A stretch of 64,000 bases of DNA, taken from positions 248,001-312,000 of the forward strand of contig NZ_JAEMNW010000003.1 of NCBI RefSeq assembly GCF_016481275.1. Reading direction: 5' to 3'. Origin of the DNA: Antrihabitans auranticaus. GTDB lineage: Bacteria > Actinomycetota > Actinomycetes > Mycobacteriales > Mycobacteriaceae. Below are positions 39,434 to 48,672 of the stretch, one piece after another. The notes under the pieces are model-generated. The model did not search any database. It had not been told where the DNA came from and saw only the letters and a list, made by a program, of their open reading frames with translations. The translations under genes were made by a program, and so were the position numbers. The number at the start of each line of letters is the position of its first letter. Position 1 is the first letter of the stretch.

Positions 39434-39868
39434 CTAGACCAGTTCTTTGGCCAGGCTCGCCAGAGTTGCCGCCTGGATCTTTTTCAGTCCGAGCGGTGCG
39501 AAAGTCTTCTCGAAGAAGCCGCCGATGCCGCCTGCGCCCGTCCACTCGGTCTTCGTCGTCACCTCGGCGCCCGCTCCGCTCGGTACGACGGTCCACTTGG
39601 TGACCATCGACGAGTTGCCGTCACGCTCGGTGATCGTGTTGCCCGCGACCGAGACAGTCGCCGACACATTGCGCGAGCGCTTCGACGTCGCCTGCAACGT
39701 CCACTCGGCAACGGTGCCGTCGCCCTGACCGCCGGAGACCACCCGGTAATCGCGGTACTGCTCCGGCAGAATGCGCGGGCGCAGAGTTTCGTAGTCCGAC
39801 AACGCCTCGATGACCTTCTCGGGTGCTGCCGTCACTGTGACCGAACTGCTCGCGCTGACCTGTCCCAC
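39434..39868 (-). CDS. SRPBCC-family protein (Rv3718c-like)
   Basis: A single-domain START-like fold of 144 residues: SSSVTVTAAPEKVIEALSDY at the N-terminus, strands around VAEWTLQATSKRSRN, and a long C-terminal helix GGFFEKTFAPLGLKKIQAAT. It probably binds a lipid or other hydrophobic ligand. GTG 39868 has GAGGAG about 5 bases upstream. Position next to the FAD oxidoreductase/methyltransferase block matches Rv3718c-Rv3720 in M. tuberculosis as I recall it. Confidence 0.8.
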   Translation of the reverse strand: MGQVSASSSVTVTAAPEKVIEALSDYETLRPRILPEQYRDYRVVSGGQGDGTVAEWTLQATSKRSRNVSATVSVAGNTITERDGNSSMVTKWTVVPSGAGAEVTTKTEWTGAGGIGGFFEKTFAPLGLKKIQAATLASLAKELV

Positions 39869-39944
39869 AAATACTCCTCGTCTAGATTTCGTTTCTCGAA
39901 CCACATCCTGCCCTGCCCGGCACACGGCACGCTAACGTGACTCT

Positions 39945-40751
39945 GTGCCGCTGCCGCCATCGAAGCCCCCACCACCCTCGATTGCGGCGTTGCAATCTCT
40001 GCTGGCCACCCGCCTCGCGCGGCTGCTCGACGTCGACCCCGACTTGCGCGACGCAGCGGTGGAACTCGGCATCATCGACCGCAACTGGCTCGATCAACCG
40101 GGCGAACACAAGCTTTCCACGGCACCGCCGTTGGAGGTCACACGGCGGCTGCTGGAAAAGAAGGTCGAGCGCAAACCTTCGGCGTTCGCAACGCTCGGTT
40201 TGAAGGCGATCGACATGCTCTCCTGGGACATGTCGTGGAATCGCAGCCCCGACACTGCGGACGACACCACAGCCGAAGCGACGGTGGTGTTCACCGACCT
40301 CGAAGGGTTCACGAGGTTCACCTCCGACGAGGGCGACACCGCCGCGCTCGCGCTGCTGGACGAGCATCAGAAAGTGGTCATGCCGATCGTGCGCGGCTGG
40401 AACGGTCGCCTCGTGAAGAAGATCGGCGACGGCAGGATGCTGGTTTTCGGGAATCCCAGCGATGCGGTGCATGCGGCGGTCGAGCTGGCGGACTCGAACG
40501 CTGGACCACTCGCAGTCCGGGCGGGCGTCAACTCCGGGCTCGCTGTGATCACCCGTGACGACGTACTCGGCCACGTCGTCAATGTCGCTGCGCGTGTCAC
40601 CGACGAAGCGAACGGTGGCGAAGCGCTGGTCACCGCGTCTGTCTTCGTCGCGGTCGAAGGTATAGCCAATGTCGGTTTCACGGGTCCGATGACCCGGCCC
40701 TTGAAGGGCATCGATACGCCGATGGTGCTCTACAGGGCACAGGGTCTATAA
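39945..40751 (+). CDS. Class III adenylate/guanylate cyclase
   Basis: A 268-residue protein. The N-terminal region (1-100) resembles the regulatory domain of mycobacterial pH-sensing cyclases. The CHD catalytic domain starts at AEATVVFTDLEGFTRFTSDE with the first metal aspartate in FTDLEGFT; the second metal site lies in KKIGDGRMLVF, and the NVAARVTDEA segment contributes the transition-state Asn/Arg. GTG 39945 has a -10 TAACGT (39933-39938) ending 6 bases upstream. It converges with the pknK-like gene, overlapping by 6 bases. Confidence 0.9.
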   Translation: MPLPPSKPPPPSIAALQSLLATRLARLLDVDPDLRDAAVELGIIDRNWLDQPGEHKLSTAPPLEVTRRLLEKKVERKPSAFATLGLKAIDMLSWDMSWNRSPDTADDTTAEATVVFTDLEGFTRFTSDEGDTAALALLDEHQKVVMPIVRGWNGRLVKKIGDGRMLVFGNPSDAVHAAVELADSNAGPLAVRAGVNSGLAVITRDDVLGHVVNVAARVTDEANGGEALVTASVFVAVEGIANVGFTGPMTRPLKGIDTPMVLYRAQGL

Positions 40752-43700
40752 CTCTTCGAGGTAGTGCTTCGGCAACGTGGGCCAGCGCGTCTGCCAGCGA
40801 CCGTTCTTCTCGTCGTCGCGCAAACTACGCAGCACCGCAACGACTCCCGCGTCGGCATCGACAAGCAATCGGCCGATGCCGAGTTCGGCGCAGGTTGCAA
40901 CTATCGGCGCGAGAGTGTCTTTCGCCTCGTCGATCCAGGACGCCGCGTGCAGGGTCGCCGTGAGCAGCAGACCTGCCTCGAGCTGCGCGCGCGGCCGATC
41001 ACGCGCCGCGATTGCACGATGCAGCGCCCGGGCCCTCGTGCACGCGCGGTCGTCACCGGCAAGGCTGTGCTCGGCGAGCAGCGACCTGATCGCTGCAGCC
41101 TCGCTCGCCTCGATCGTGGCGATGGCGACACCGTCGGTGGGCTTCGGCTGTGCCACATCCTGAACGCGATCGATGGGCAGGTTCCAGCGAATTCTCTCGT
41201 TGTAGATCCGTGCGCCGAACCGCGGCAGGTCGAGTTCGGTCGCGAGTGCGGCGCCCGCGCTCAATACTGCGGACGCGCCGGTCGTGTCGCCCCGAATCGC
41301 TTTGAGACGAGCGCCGGTCACGTATGCGGCGACCAGAAAATCGACCGCGCCGAGCTCACGACCGAGCAATCGCGCTTCGTCGAGCAGACGCTCGGCGCGC
41401 ACGAGATCGCCACGCTCGTACAGCAGGTCACCGAGCATCGCTCCTGCGACACGGGTGGGATGCCGCCGCGAACCGGGTGCCTCTTGTGCAATGGCGAGCG
41501 CGTCTTCGAAACACTGTGCGGCACCTGCGATATCGAGCTGCTCACGCGCAGCCAACCCGATATAGCAGAGCCCGACCACTCTGGCGAGCACCGCGGTCGC
41601 CTGGTTGTGGTACGGCTTTGCCCACATTTGCAGACTGCGCGCGGCGTGGAAATCGAAGCTATGGATTCGCACGAACGACATCGCGTTCGCGGCTTCCGAC
41701 ACTGTCCACGCGGGCACGTCGTCGGGATGTTCCAGACATTCGGCGACCAACTTCTCGACGCCGTCGATCCGGTCCGCATTGATTGCGGCCGCCGCTTCGA
41801 GCACGGCGGCTCCGATTCGATCTTCGACGCCTTCCGGGGTCTCCGATCCCGCCCGGTCCAGCATGCCGGTCAGTTTGTCGAGCGCCCCGAACGCGGCGGT
41901 CGGCCGATGCAGCGCCACGTTTGCGCGCGCCACCGCGTTCATCAATTTTGACCGCGAAACAACCTGTTGCGCAGGTAGTTTCGCGACCAGACCGAACAGG
42001 GTCGCCAACCTGGAACCGTCGATGAGGTCCATACCACTGGACTCGACGAGGTCCATTGCACGCTTGAGATCGGCCGCCGCGAGGGCGTGGTCCACAGATT
42101 CTCGCAACTCCTGATGTTCGGCGAACCACAACGATGCCTTCAGATGCAACGCCCTTGCGCGACTTGCCTGTTCACGTTCCAGCCGACGACGCAGGAACTC
42201 CGCGAAGAGCAGCTGAATTCGGAACCATTGGCCGCCGTCGTCGATTCGGCGAATGAAGAGGTCCCGCTCTTCGGCTTCCTCCAGCAGCAACTGCCCGTTC
42301 TCGACATCGGCGAGCGCGTTCGCAAGGCTGCCGCTCACCCGCTCGGTGATGCAGATCGACAGCAGGAAGTCGAGCATCTTGGGTTCGAGCGAGGTGAGCA
42401 CGTTCTCGACGAGGTACTCCCCGATCGCGTGGTGCCGGCCCGAGAGACTGCCGATCAACTCACTGGGATCTTTTCGACCGCGCAAGGACAGCGAGACGAG
42501 CGCGAGCGCGGCAATCCAACCTTCGGTCGATTCCCAGATCGCGGTCACCTGGTCCTGATCCAGAGTGAGCCCGTTGTGGTCGATCAGAAAGGTTCTGGCT
42601 TCCTCGACATCCAAACGCAATGTGTCCGAGTCGATCTCGACCAATTCGTCGCGAACTCGCAACCGCGACAACGGCAATCCAGATCTCGTCCGGCTGGTCA
42701 CGACGAGCCGCAGATGGTGACAGCCGTGCTCGAGCAGGAAATCCATCGCGGCGATGGCCGCGTCGTCGGTGATTCGGTGCCAATCGTCGACGATCAATGC
42801 CACTGTTCGGCCGCTCGCGTGCACTTCGTCGATCAACGACGTCAACACATACTGCTGCGCATCCTCTGCTTGCTCTTCGAGTGCTTCGGCAAGGCCCGAA
42901 CCCAGTTCGGGTCGCGCGCGCCGAATCGCCTCGAGCACGTGCGTCAGAAACCACACAACGTTGTTGTCGTCGCTGTCGACGCTCAGCCATGCGACGGATA
43001 CGCCGTCGTCCGTCAGCGCATCGCCCCACTGAGCCGCAAGCATGCTTTTACCGAACCCGGCGGGCGCGTGGATCAGCGCCAGCCTGCGCCGGCCACCGGC
43101 ACGCAACGCATCGATCACGCGCCGTCGATCGAGCAGCATGCGAGAGTGCGTCGGCGGCCGAAATTTCGTCGTCGCGGCGCGCGGCGGCGTGGTCGACGTT
43201 TTCGTCTCCCTCGCAGAGGGCGCGACGACCGCCGGTCCCGTGCCTGGCTCCGCTGCCAGAGCCATCTCGTCGACGGTGAGGCCGCGCCGATTCTCGATGC
43301 CCTGCAGCAGTCGGCCGTACTCCTCCGCCGATGCGGGCCGGTCGGCGGGGTCGCGCGCCATGGCCTTTTCGAGCGCGGCAGCGACGTCGCCCGGAATGTC
43401 TTCTGCGCGGAGGTCCGGAATCGGCTGCGACGTTATCCGCAGGAACTGGGCAACCACCTTCTCGCCGGTCTGCCGTTCGAACGCCGCATGGCCTGTGATC
43501 AGGCAGAACAGCGTGGCGCCGAGGCTGTAGAGATCCGAGGCGACAGTCGGTGTTTCGCCCCGCAGCACTTCGGGCGCTGTGAACGCGGGCGATCCGGCAA
43601 TCTCACCCGTCGACGTTTCGAAGCTGCCCTGGACACGCGCGATGCCGAAGTCGGTCAGTTGCGGTTCACCGTAGGCGGTCAGCAAGATGTTCGCCGGCTT

Positions 43701-44150
43701 GATGTCGCGATGCAGGATTCCGACGCGGTGCGCCGATTCGATTGCCCCGGCCAGCTTTACGCCGATCCGGACCGCCTCCGCCCAGCCGAGCGGTCCGCTG
43801 GCACGGAGCACTGTGTCGAGCGAACCCCGTTCGTGAAACGGCATCACGATGAACGGCCGACCCGTGAAAGTGACGTCTACCTGCAGAATGTCGACAATGT
43901 TCGGATGACCGGACAGGCGACCCATCGCGTGCTCTTCACGCAGGAACCGTTCGACATTTTCGGCGTCGAGGTCTGCCGACAACACCTTCACCGCGACCGT
44001 CCGGTCCAGCGCACGCTGCGCGCATCGATATACGACGCCGAACCCGCCTCGGCCGATCTCCTCGGCATCCTCGAGGCCCGCGGCATCCAACTCGGCAACG
44101 ATGCCTGGCTTCATGTTTCGTTGTGTGTCGGGCGGAACCTCATCGGTCAT
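40746..44150 (-). CDS. pknK: PknK-type serine/threonine kinase fused to a MalT-like STAND ATPase
   Basis: A 1134-residue regulator. The kinase domain (about 25-285) has the glycine loop GRGGFGVV (34-40), K55, HRDIKPAN (D149), DFG (167-169) and activation-loop threonines T179/T181. A P-loop NTPase follows with Walker A HAPAGFGKS (361-369) and Walker B ALIVDDWH, then a long helical TPR-like region to the C-terminus. M. tuberculosis PknK (about 1110 residues) has this architecture and modulates transcription. There is no C-terminal LuxR HTH, so it is not a MalT activator itself. Confidence 0.92.
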   Translation of the reverse strand: MTDEVPPDTQRNMKPGIVAELDAAGLEDAEEIGRGGFGVVYRCAQRALDRTVAVKVLSADLDAENVERFLREEHAMGRLSGHPNIVDILQVDVTFTGRPFIVMPFHERGSLDTVLRASGPLGWAEAVRIGVKLAGAIESAHRVGILHRDIKPANILLTAYGEPQLTDFGIARVQGSFETSTGEIAGSPAFTAPEVLRGETPTVASDLYSLGATLFCLITGHAAFERQTGEKVVAQFLRITSQPIPDLRAEDIPGDVAAALEKAMARDPADRPASAEEYGRLLQGIENRRGLTVDEMALAAEPGTGPAVVAPSARETKTSTTPPRAATTKFRPPTHSRMLLDRRRVIDALRAGGRRRLALIHAPAGFGKSMLAAQWGDALTDDGVSVAWLSVDSDDNNVVWFLTHVLEAIRRARPELGSGLAEALEEQAEDAQQYVLTSLIDEVHASGRTVALIVDDWHRITDDAAIAAMDFLLEHGCHHLRLVVTSRTRSGLPLSRLRVRDELVEIDSDTLRLDVEEARTFLIDHNGLTLDQDQVTAIWESTEGWIAALALVSLSLRGRKDPSELIGSLSGRHHAIGEYLVENVLTSLEPKMLDFLLSICITERVSGSLANALADVENGQLLLEEAEERDLFIRRIDDGGQWFRIQLLFAEFLRRRLEREQASRARALHLKASLWFAEHQELRESVDHALAAADLKRAMDLVESSGMDLIDGSRLATLFGLVAKLPAQQVVSRSKLMNAVARANVALHRPTAAFGALDKLTGMLDRAGSETPEGVEDRIGAAVLEAAAAINADRIDGVEKLVAECLEHPDDVPAWTVSEAANAMSFVRIHSFDFHAARSLQMWAKPYHNQATAVLARVVGLCYIGLAAREQLDIAGAAQCFEDALAIAQEAPGSRRHPTRVAGAMLGDLLYERGDLVRAERLLDEARLLGRELGAVDFLVAAYVTGARLKAIRGDTTGASAVLSAGAALATELDLPRFGARIYNERIRWNLPIDRVQDVAQPKPTDGVAIATIEASEAAAIRSLLAEHSLAGDDRACTRARALHRAIAARDRPRAQLEAGLLLTATLHAASWIDEAKDTLAPIVATCAELGIGRLLVDADAGVVAVLRSLRDDEKNGRWQTRWPTLPKHYLEEL

Positions 44151-44328
44151 GCGGGGCAGTCACCTCTCGATGAAAGTCAGCATAGCGCCGCAGGTCATGC
44201 CTTCGAGGCGGCTTTTGGGCGGTCCGTCCGCTTCGCGAATTGGTCGGCAACGCAACATCTACGTGAAGATTCGCATCACCCCCGCAATATCGGTAGCCGG
44301 ACGAACAATCTCGATATAAGTTCGTGTT

Positions 44329-45750
44329 GTGGCACTGTCTGTACTCGGTCTTACGCACCGGTCGCCGCCGAATCGCGAGACCGGATTCCTCGCTCATCGG
44401 GCCGGGGTCGATCGACTCCAGGCCAGTTACCGCGCGATCCCGGCAGGGTCGACGGTCCGGTTGGCCAAGAAGACGTCGAACCTGTTCCGGGCACGAGCGA
44501 AGACCACGATGCCGGGCCTCGACGTCTCGGGTCTCAGCTCGGTCATCACGGTCGATCCGGAGGCGCGCACTGCGGACGTCGGCGGAATGTGCACGTACGA
44601 GGACCTCGTCGACGCGACGCTCGCGCACGGCCTCGCACCCTTCGTGGTTCCGCAACTCAAGACGATCACGCTCGGCGGCGCGGTCACAGGTCTCGGGATC
44701 GAATCGACGTCCTTCCGCAACGGGCTCCCCCACGAGTCGGTTCGCGAGATCGACATTCTTACCGGTTCCGGCGAGATCGTCACGGCGACACCGGATGGCG
44801 ACCACGCCGACCTCTTCGCCGGCTTCCCCAATTCGTACGGCACGCTAGGGTATTCGACCCGCCTGAAGATCGACCTCGAAGTCGTGAAACCCTTTGTCGC
44901 CCTGCGGCACGTGCGTTTCCGCACCGTTCGCGACCTCGAATCGACCATGAACACGATCATCGCGAACGGAAGTTACGCAGGCGAGGTCGTCGAATACCTC
45001 GACGGCGTGGTGTTTTCCGCGGACGAAAGCTATCTGACGCTCGGCCGGCAGACCGACGAGCCCGGTCCTGCCAGCGACTACACCGGTGCCGACATCTACT
45101 ACCGGTCGATTCGAAACGAGTCTGTGAAAACCGATCGGCTGACCATTCACGATTATCTATGGCGCTGGGACACCGACTGGTTCTGGTGCTCGCGTGCATT
45201 CGGCGCCCAGAATCCCCGGATCCGCCGATTCTGGCCGAAGGCATACCGCCGCAGCAGCTTCTACTGGAAGTTGATCGCGCTGGACCACAAGTACGGCATC
45301 GCCGATCGGCTCGAGAAGCGCAAAGGCCAACCGCCACGCGAGCGCGTCGTACAAGATATCGAAGTGCCGATCGAGCGAACCGCAGACTTCGTGGAGTGGT
45401 TCCTGCGCGAGGTTCCGATCGAACCGATCTGGTTGTGCCCGTTGCGGCTCCGCGCCTCCGGTTCGTCTCGGCCGTGGCCCTTGTATCCGATCGCCCCCGC
45501 GCGCACCTACGTCAACGTGGGGTTCTGGTCTTCCGTACCGGCGGCAGCCGAACCAGGAGCGACGAATCGTCTGATCGAGAAGCAGGTCAGCGCATTCGAC
45601 GGTCACAAGTCCCTGTACTCCGACGCCTATTACGGCCCCGACGAATTCGCGCAGCTGTACGGCGGCGACGTCTACACAGAGCTGAAGCGCAAGTACGACC
45701 CTGACTCCCGTTTGTTGGATCTGTATGCAAAGGCGGTGCAACGCAAGTGA
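44329..45750 (+). CDS. FAD-binding oxidoreductase (Rv3719-like, lipid modification)
   Basis: A 473-residue flavoprotein of the PCMH (DHCR24-like) family. The FAD domain shows SSVITVDPEARTADVGGMCT and VPQLKTITLGGAVTGLGIES; the C-terminal part is long and helix-rich. Coupled to an SAM methyltransferase, it is a candidate for reducing a methylene-fatty acid intermediate, as BfaA/TmsA-type enzymes do in 10-methylstearate formation. GTG 44329 has a -10 TAAGTT (44317-44322) 6 bases upstream. Overlaps the next gene by 4 bases. Confidence 0.88.
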   Translation: MALSVLGLTHRSPPNRETGFLAHRAGVDRLQASYRAIPAGSTVRLAKKTSNLFRARAKTTMPGLDVSGLSSVITVDPEARTADVGGMCTYEDLVDATLAHGLAPFVVPQLKTITLGGAVTGLGIESTSFRNGLPHESVREIDILTGSGEIVTATPDGDHADLFAGFPNSYGTLGYSTRLKIDLEVVKPFVALRHVRFRTVRDLESTMNTIIANGSYAGEVVEYLDGVVFSADESYLTLGRQTDEPGPASDYTGADIYYRSIRNESVKTDRLTIHDYLWRWDTDWFWCSRAFGAQNPRIRRFWPKAYRRSSFYWKLIALDHKYGIADRLEKRKGQPPRERVVQDIEVPIERTADFVEWFLREVPIEPIWLCPLRLRASGSSRPWPLYPIAPARTYVNVGFWSSVPAAAEPGATNRLIEKQVSAFDGHKSLYSDAYYGPDEFAQLYGGDVYTELKRKYDPDSRLLDLYAKAVQRK

Positions 45751-47057
45751 CAACTCTCAAAGACATCATCCCGCCCCTCGACGAACCGAAGCTTTCGATC
45801 GCCGAAATTCTCGAGCTGCTGACGAGCGGTCATGTGCCGCTGCGGTTCACGGCGTACGACGGCAGTTCGGCGGGTAGCGTCGATCTCCCGATCGGTCTGC
45901 ACCTGAAGTCTGTTCGCGGAACTACTTACCTCGCAACAGCTCCCGGCGATCTCGGAATGGCGAGGGCCTACGTCACCGGCGATCTGGAGCCGATCGGTGT
46001 GCACCCGGGCGACCCGTACGAATTGTTGAAGCTCCTGCAGGACGAGCTCAACTTTCAGCGACCGTCGGCCCGCACCATCGCGAACATCGCGCGGTCTCTC
46101 GGCTGGGATGTGTTGCTGCCCATTGCACCTCCACCGCAGGAGACGTTGCCGCGCTGGCGGCGGATCGCAGAAGGCATGCGCCACTCCAAGACTCGCGACG
46201 CCGAGGCGATCAGCCATCACTACGACGTCTCGAATACGTTCTACGAGTACGTCCTAGGTCCGTCGATGACGTACACGTGCGCCGCATACGTCCACGACGG
46301 ACAGACGCTCGAAGAAGCGCAGGAGAACAAGTACCGCCTCGTTTTCGACAAGCTGCGACTCAAAGAAGGCGATCGACTGCTCGACATCGGTTGCGGCTGG
46401 GGGTCGATGGTCCGGTACGCGGCACGACGCGGCGTGCACGTCATCGGTGCGACACTGTCTCGCGCGCAAGCCGAATGGGCCCAGAAGGCAATTGCGGAAG
46501 AAGGTTTGAGCGACTTCGCGGAGGTTCGGCATTCCGACTACCGCGATATTTCCGAGTCCGGATTCGACGCGGTCTCGTCGATCGGCCTGACCGAACACAT
46601 CGGCGTGCAGAACTACCCGGCGTACTTCGGCTTCATTCAGGAGAAACTGCGCGACGGGGGCCTCTTCCTCAACCACAGCATCACTCGACCCGACAACCTG
46701 CGCAGCACCAAGGCCGGCGACTTCATCGACCGCTACGTCTTCCCTGACGGCGAGTTGATCGGGTCCGGCAGGATCATCAGCGACATCCAGAACGTCGGAC
46801 TCGAAGTGCGCCACGAAGAGAACCTTCGCGAGCACTACGCGCTGACACTGAAGGAATGGTGCGCGAACTTGGTCACCAACTGGGACGCGTGCGTCGAGGA
46901 GGTCGGCGAGGGTACGGCCAAGGTCTGGGGCCTGTACATGGCCGGTTCACGACTCGGCTTCGAGCGCAACGTGATTCAGCTGCACCAGATTTTGGGCGTG
47001 AAGCTCGGGCCGAACGGGGCAGCCGACCTTCCGCTGCGCCCGTGGTGGGTGGCGTAA
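45747..47057 (+). CDS. Cyclopropane-fatty-acid-synthase-type SAM methyltransferase (Rv3720-like)
   Basis: A 436-residue enzyme. An N-terminal extension (about 1-130) precedes the CFA core: SHHYDVSNTFYEYVLGPSMT, SAM loop LLDIGCGWGSMVRYAARRG, and LTEHIGVQNYPAYFGFIQEK followed by the acidic active site region. It transfers a methyl or methylene group to unsaturated acyl chains of phospholipids. GTG 45747 overlaps the FAD oxidoreductase stop (GTGA), so the two act together; the product might be a 10-methyl branched or cyclopropane lipid. Confidence 0.92.
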   Translation: MTTLKDIIPPLDEPKLSIAEILELLTSGHVPLRFTAYDGSSAGSVDLPIGLHLKSVRGTTYLATAPGDLGMARAYVTGDLEPIGVHPGDPYELLKLLQDELNFQRPSARTIANIARSLGWDVLLPIAPPPQETLPRWRRIAEGMRHSKTRDAEAISHHYDVSNTFYEYVLGPSMTYTCAAYVHDGQTLEEAQENKYRLVFDKLRLKEGDRLLDIGCGWGSMVRYAARRGVHVIGATLSRAQAEWAQKAIAEEGLSDFAEVRHSDYRDISESGFDAVSSIGLTEHIGVQNYPAYFGFIQEKLRDGGLFLNHSITRPDNLRSTKAGDFIDRYVFPDGELIGSGRIISDIQNVGLEVRHEENLREHYALTLKEWCANLVTNWDACVEEVGEGTAKVWGLYMAGSRLGFERNVIQLHQILGVKLGPNGAADLPLRPWWVA

Positions 47058-47080
47058 CCGTCCGCTCACGAACCCCTGAC

Positions 47081-48439
47081 CTAGCGACCGGCCGCCAGCG
47101 CTGCGACGTCTGCCTCGTCGATCGATTCCAGTGCGATGCCCTTGGTTTCTTTCGAGTACAGCGCCGCAACGAGCGTCACGCACGCGGCCGCGAGTAGGTA
47201 CAGCGCGATCGGCACCCAGGAGTCGAACCGCTGCAACAGCTTCGTGCCGATGATCGGCGCCAACGAACCCGCGACGATCGACGTCACCTGATATCCGAGG
47301 GACACACCGGAATACCGCATTCTGGTCGGGAACATCTCAGCCATCAGTGCGGGCTGGCCCGCGTACATGAGGGCGTGGAACAAGAGGCCGACGATGACGG
47401 CGGTGAGGATCGCGGCGTAGTTCCCGGTGTCCATCAGCGGGAACGCGAAGAAGCCCCATGTGCCGGCGAGGACCGCTCCGGCGATGTAGACGGGTCGGCG
47501 GCCGACGCGGTCCGTCAAGCGGCCGACCAGCGGGATCGCCGCGAAATGCACAGCATGCGCCGCAAGGAGATACCAGAGAATTGCGCTGGTATCAGCTTTG
47601 ACGACGACCTTGAGATACGTGATCGAGAAGGTGACGACGAGGTAGTAGAGGATGTTCTCGGCGAAGCGCAGGCCCATCGCTGTCACAACGCCGCGCGGAT
47701 ACCGCTTCAATACTTCGACGACGCCGTAGGACGCAGCCTTGATCGTTTCGGCTTCCTTCTTGGCCTGCTCGAAGATCGGTGCGTCGGTCACCTTGGTCCG
47801 GATGTAGTAGCCGACGAAGACGATGACAGCCGACGCCCAGAACGCGATGCGCCAACCCCAGCTGAGGAAGGCCGCGTCGGAAAGCGTGGTCGTCAACGTC
47901 AGCAGAATAACCGTCGCGAGGGAGTTGCCGACCGGCACCGCCGCCTGTGGCCAGCTCGCCCAGAAGCCACGACTTTCGTTGGGGCTGTGCTCGGCGACAA
48001 GCAGAATCGCGCCACCCCACTCGCCACCGACCGCGAAGCCTTGTAGGAAGCGCAGGACGACCAGCAGGGTCGGCGCCCAGTACCCGACCTGGTCGAATGT
48101 CGGTAGGCAGCCCATCAGAACGGTCACCGCGCCGACGAGCAAAATGCTGAACTGCAGCAACTTCTTTCGGCCGAGCTTGTCGCCGAAGTGGCCGAATACG
48201 ATGCCACCCAGCGGCCTGGCCGCGAAGCCCACGGCGTAGGTGATGAACGCCGAAATGATCGCATCGAGGTCGTCGCCGGTGCTGGGGAACATGATCTTGT
48301 TGAAGACCAGTGTCGCCGCTGTGCCGTAGAGGAAGAACTCGTACCACTCGACGACTGTGCCCGCCATCGATGCTCCGACAACCCGGCGAAGACCGCCCCG
48401 ATCGACCTGGTACGACACCTTGCGGCCCTCGACACTCAT
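47081..48439 (-). CDS. MFS metabolite:proton symporter (MHS family)
   Basis: A 452-residue, 12-helix transporter. It begins with the MHS signature GASMAGTVVEWYEFFLYGTA, then FGHFGDKLGRKK (motif A), RFLQGFAVGGEWGGAILLVA, and GRLTDRVGRRP after helix 6-7. Relatives import shikimate, proline/betaine, alpha-ketoglutarate or citrate; the substrate here is unknown. ATG 48439 follows GAGGAGGAC. It lies downstream of fadB but beyond two terminators, so it has its own promoter. Confidence 0.92.
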   Translation of the reverse strand: MSVEGRKVSYQVDRGGLRRVVGASMAGTVVEWYEFFLYGTAATLVFNKIMFPSTGDDLDAIISAFITYAVGFAARPLGGIVFGHFGDKLGRKKLLQFSILLVGAVTVLMGCLPTFDQVGYWAPTLLVVLRFLQGFAVGGEWGGAILLVAEHSPNESRGFWASWPQAAVPVGNSLATVILLTLTTTLSDAAFLSWGWRIAFWASAVIVFVGYYIRTKVTDAPIFEQAKKEAETIKAASYGVVEVLKRYPRGVVTAMGLRFAENILYYLVVTFSITYLKVVVKADTSAILWYLLAAHAVHFAAIPLVGRLTDRVGRRPVYIAGAVLAGTWGFFAFPLMDTGNYAAILTAVIVGLLFHALMYAGQPALMAEMFPTRMRYSGVSLGYQVTSIVAGSLAPIIGTKLLQRFDSWVPIALYLLAAACVTLVAALYSKETKGIALESIDEADVAALAAGR

Positions 48440-48572
48440 GACGTCCTCCTCGGAGCGCTTCGCAACCGTGTCAGGCTGTTCCAGCCTTCGCGTTCCAGCA
48501 CTGTATCGACCTCTCGGGCTACCCAACATGGATCACCACTAACCTCGTCGAAGCCGCCGACAAGAAGACACG

Positions 48573-48602
48573 AAAAATCCCCAGGAAAGAATTCCTGGGG
48601 AT
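48573..48602 (-). terminator. Canonical intrinsic terminator (minus strand)
   Basis: On the minus strand, ATCCCCAGGAA and TTCCTGGGGAT form a perfect 11-bp stem around a TTCT loop (48602-48577), followed directly by TTTTT (48577-48573). It ends the fadA-fadB transcript before the symporter gene. Confidence 0.9.
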
Positions 48603-48622
48603 AAGTCGAAGCTTGGGATAAA

Positions 48623-48670
48623 CCCTGTGCGCGGTTGGAGAGTCTATAGACTCCCTAACCGCGCACGGGG
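48623..48670. terminator. 48-bp near-perfect palindrome just after fadB
   Basis: The sequence from 48623 to 48670 is self-complementary around the centre TATA at 48645-48648, with outer CCC/GGG and GTGCGCGGTT/AACCGCGCAC arms; only two symmetric positions plus one outer G-T pair depart from perfection. It starts 3 bases past the fadB stop and would form a 20-bp-plus stem. It is a first terminator or an RNA-stabilising 3' end ahead of the intrinsic terminator at 48573-48602. Confidence 0.75.
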
Positions 48671-48672
48671 CG

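Noticed and set aside
40746-44150. A LuxR/MalT-type transcription activator
   Set aside because: There is no C-terminal HTH; the N-terminal kinase domain and overall length fit PknK.
42087-45704. A 1205-codon open frame on the plus strand, opposite pknK and across the FAD oxidoreductase
   Set aside because: It runs antisense to a clear kinase/ATPase and then out of frame through a clear flavoprotein; the composition is Arg/Pro/His-rich, a by-product of high GC.
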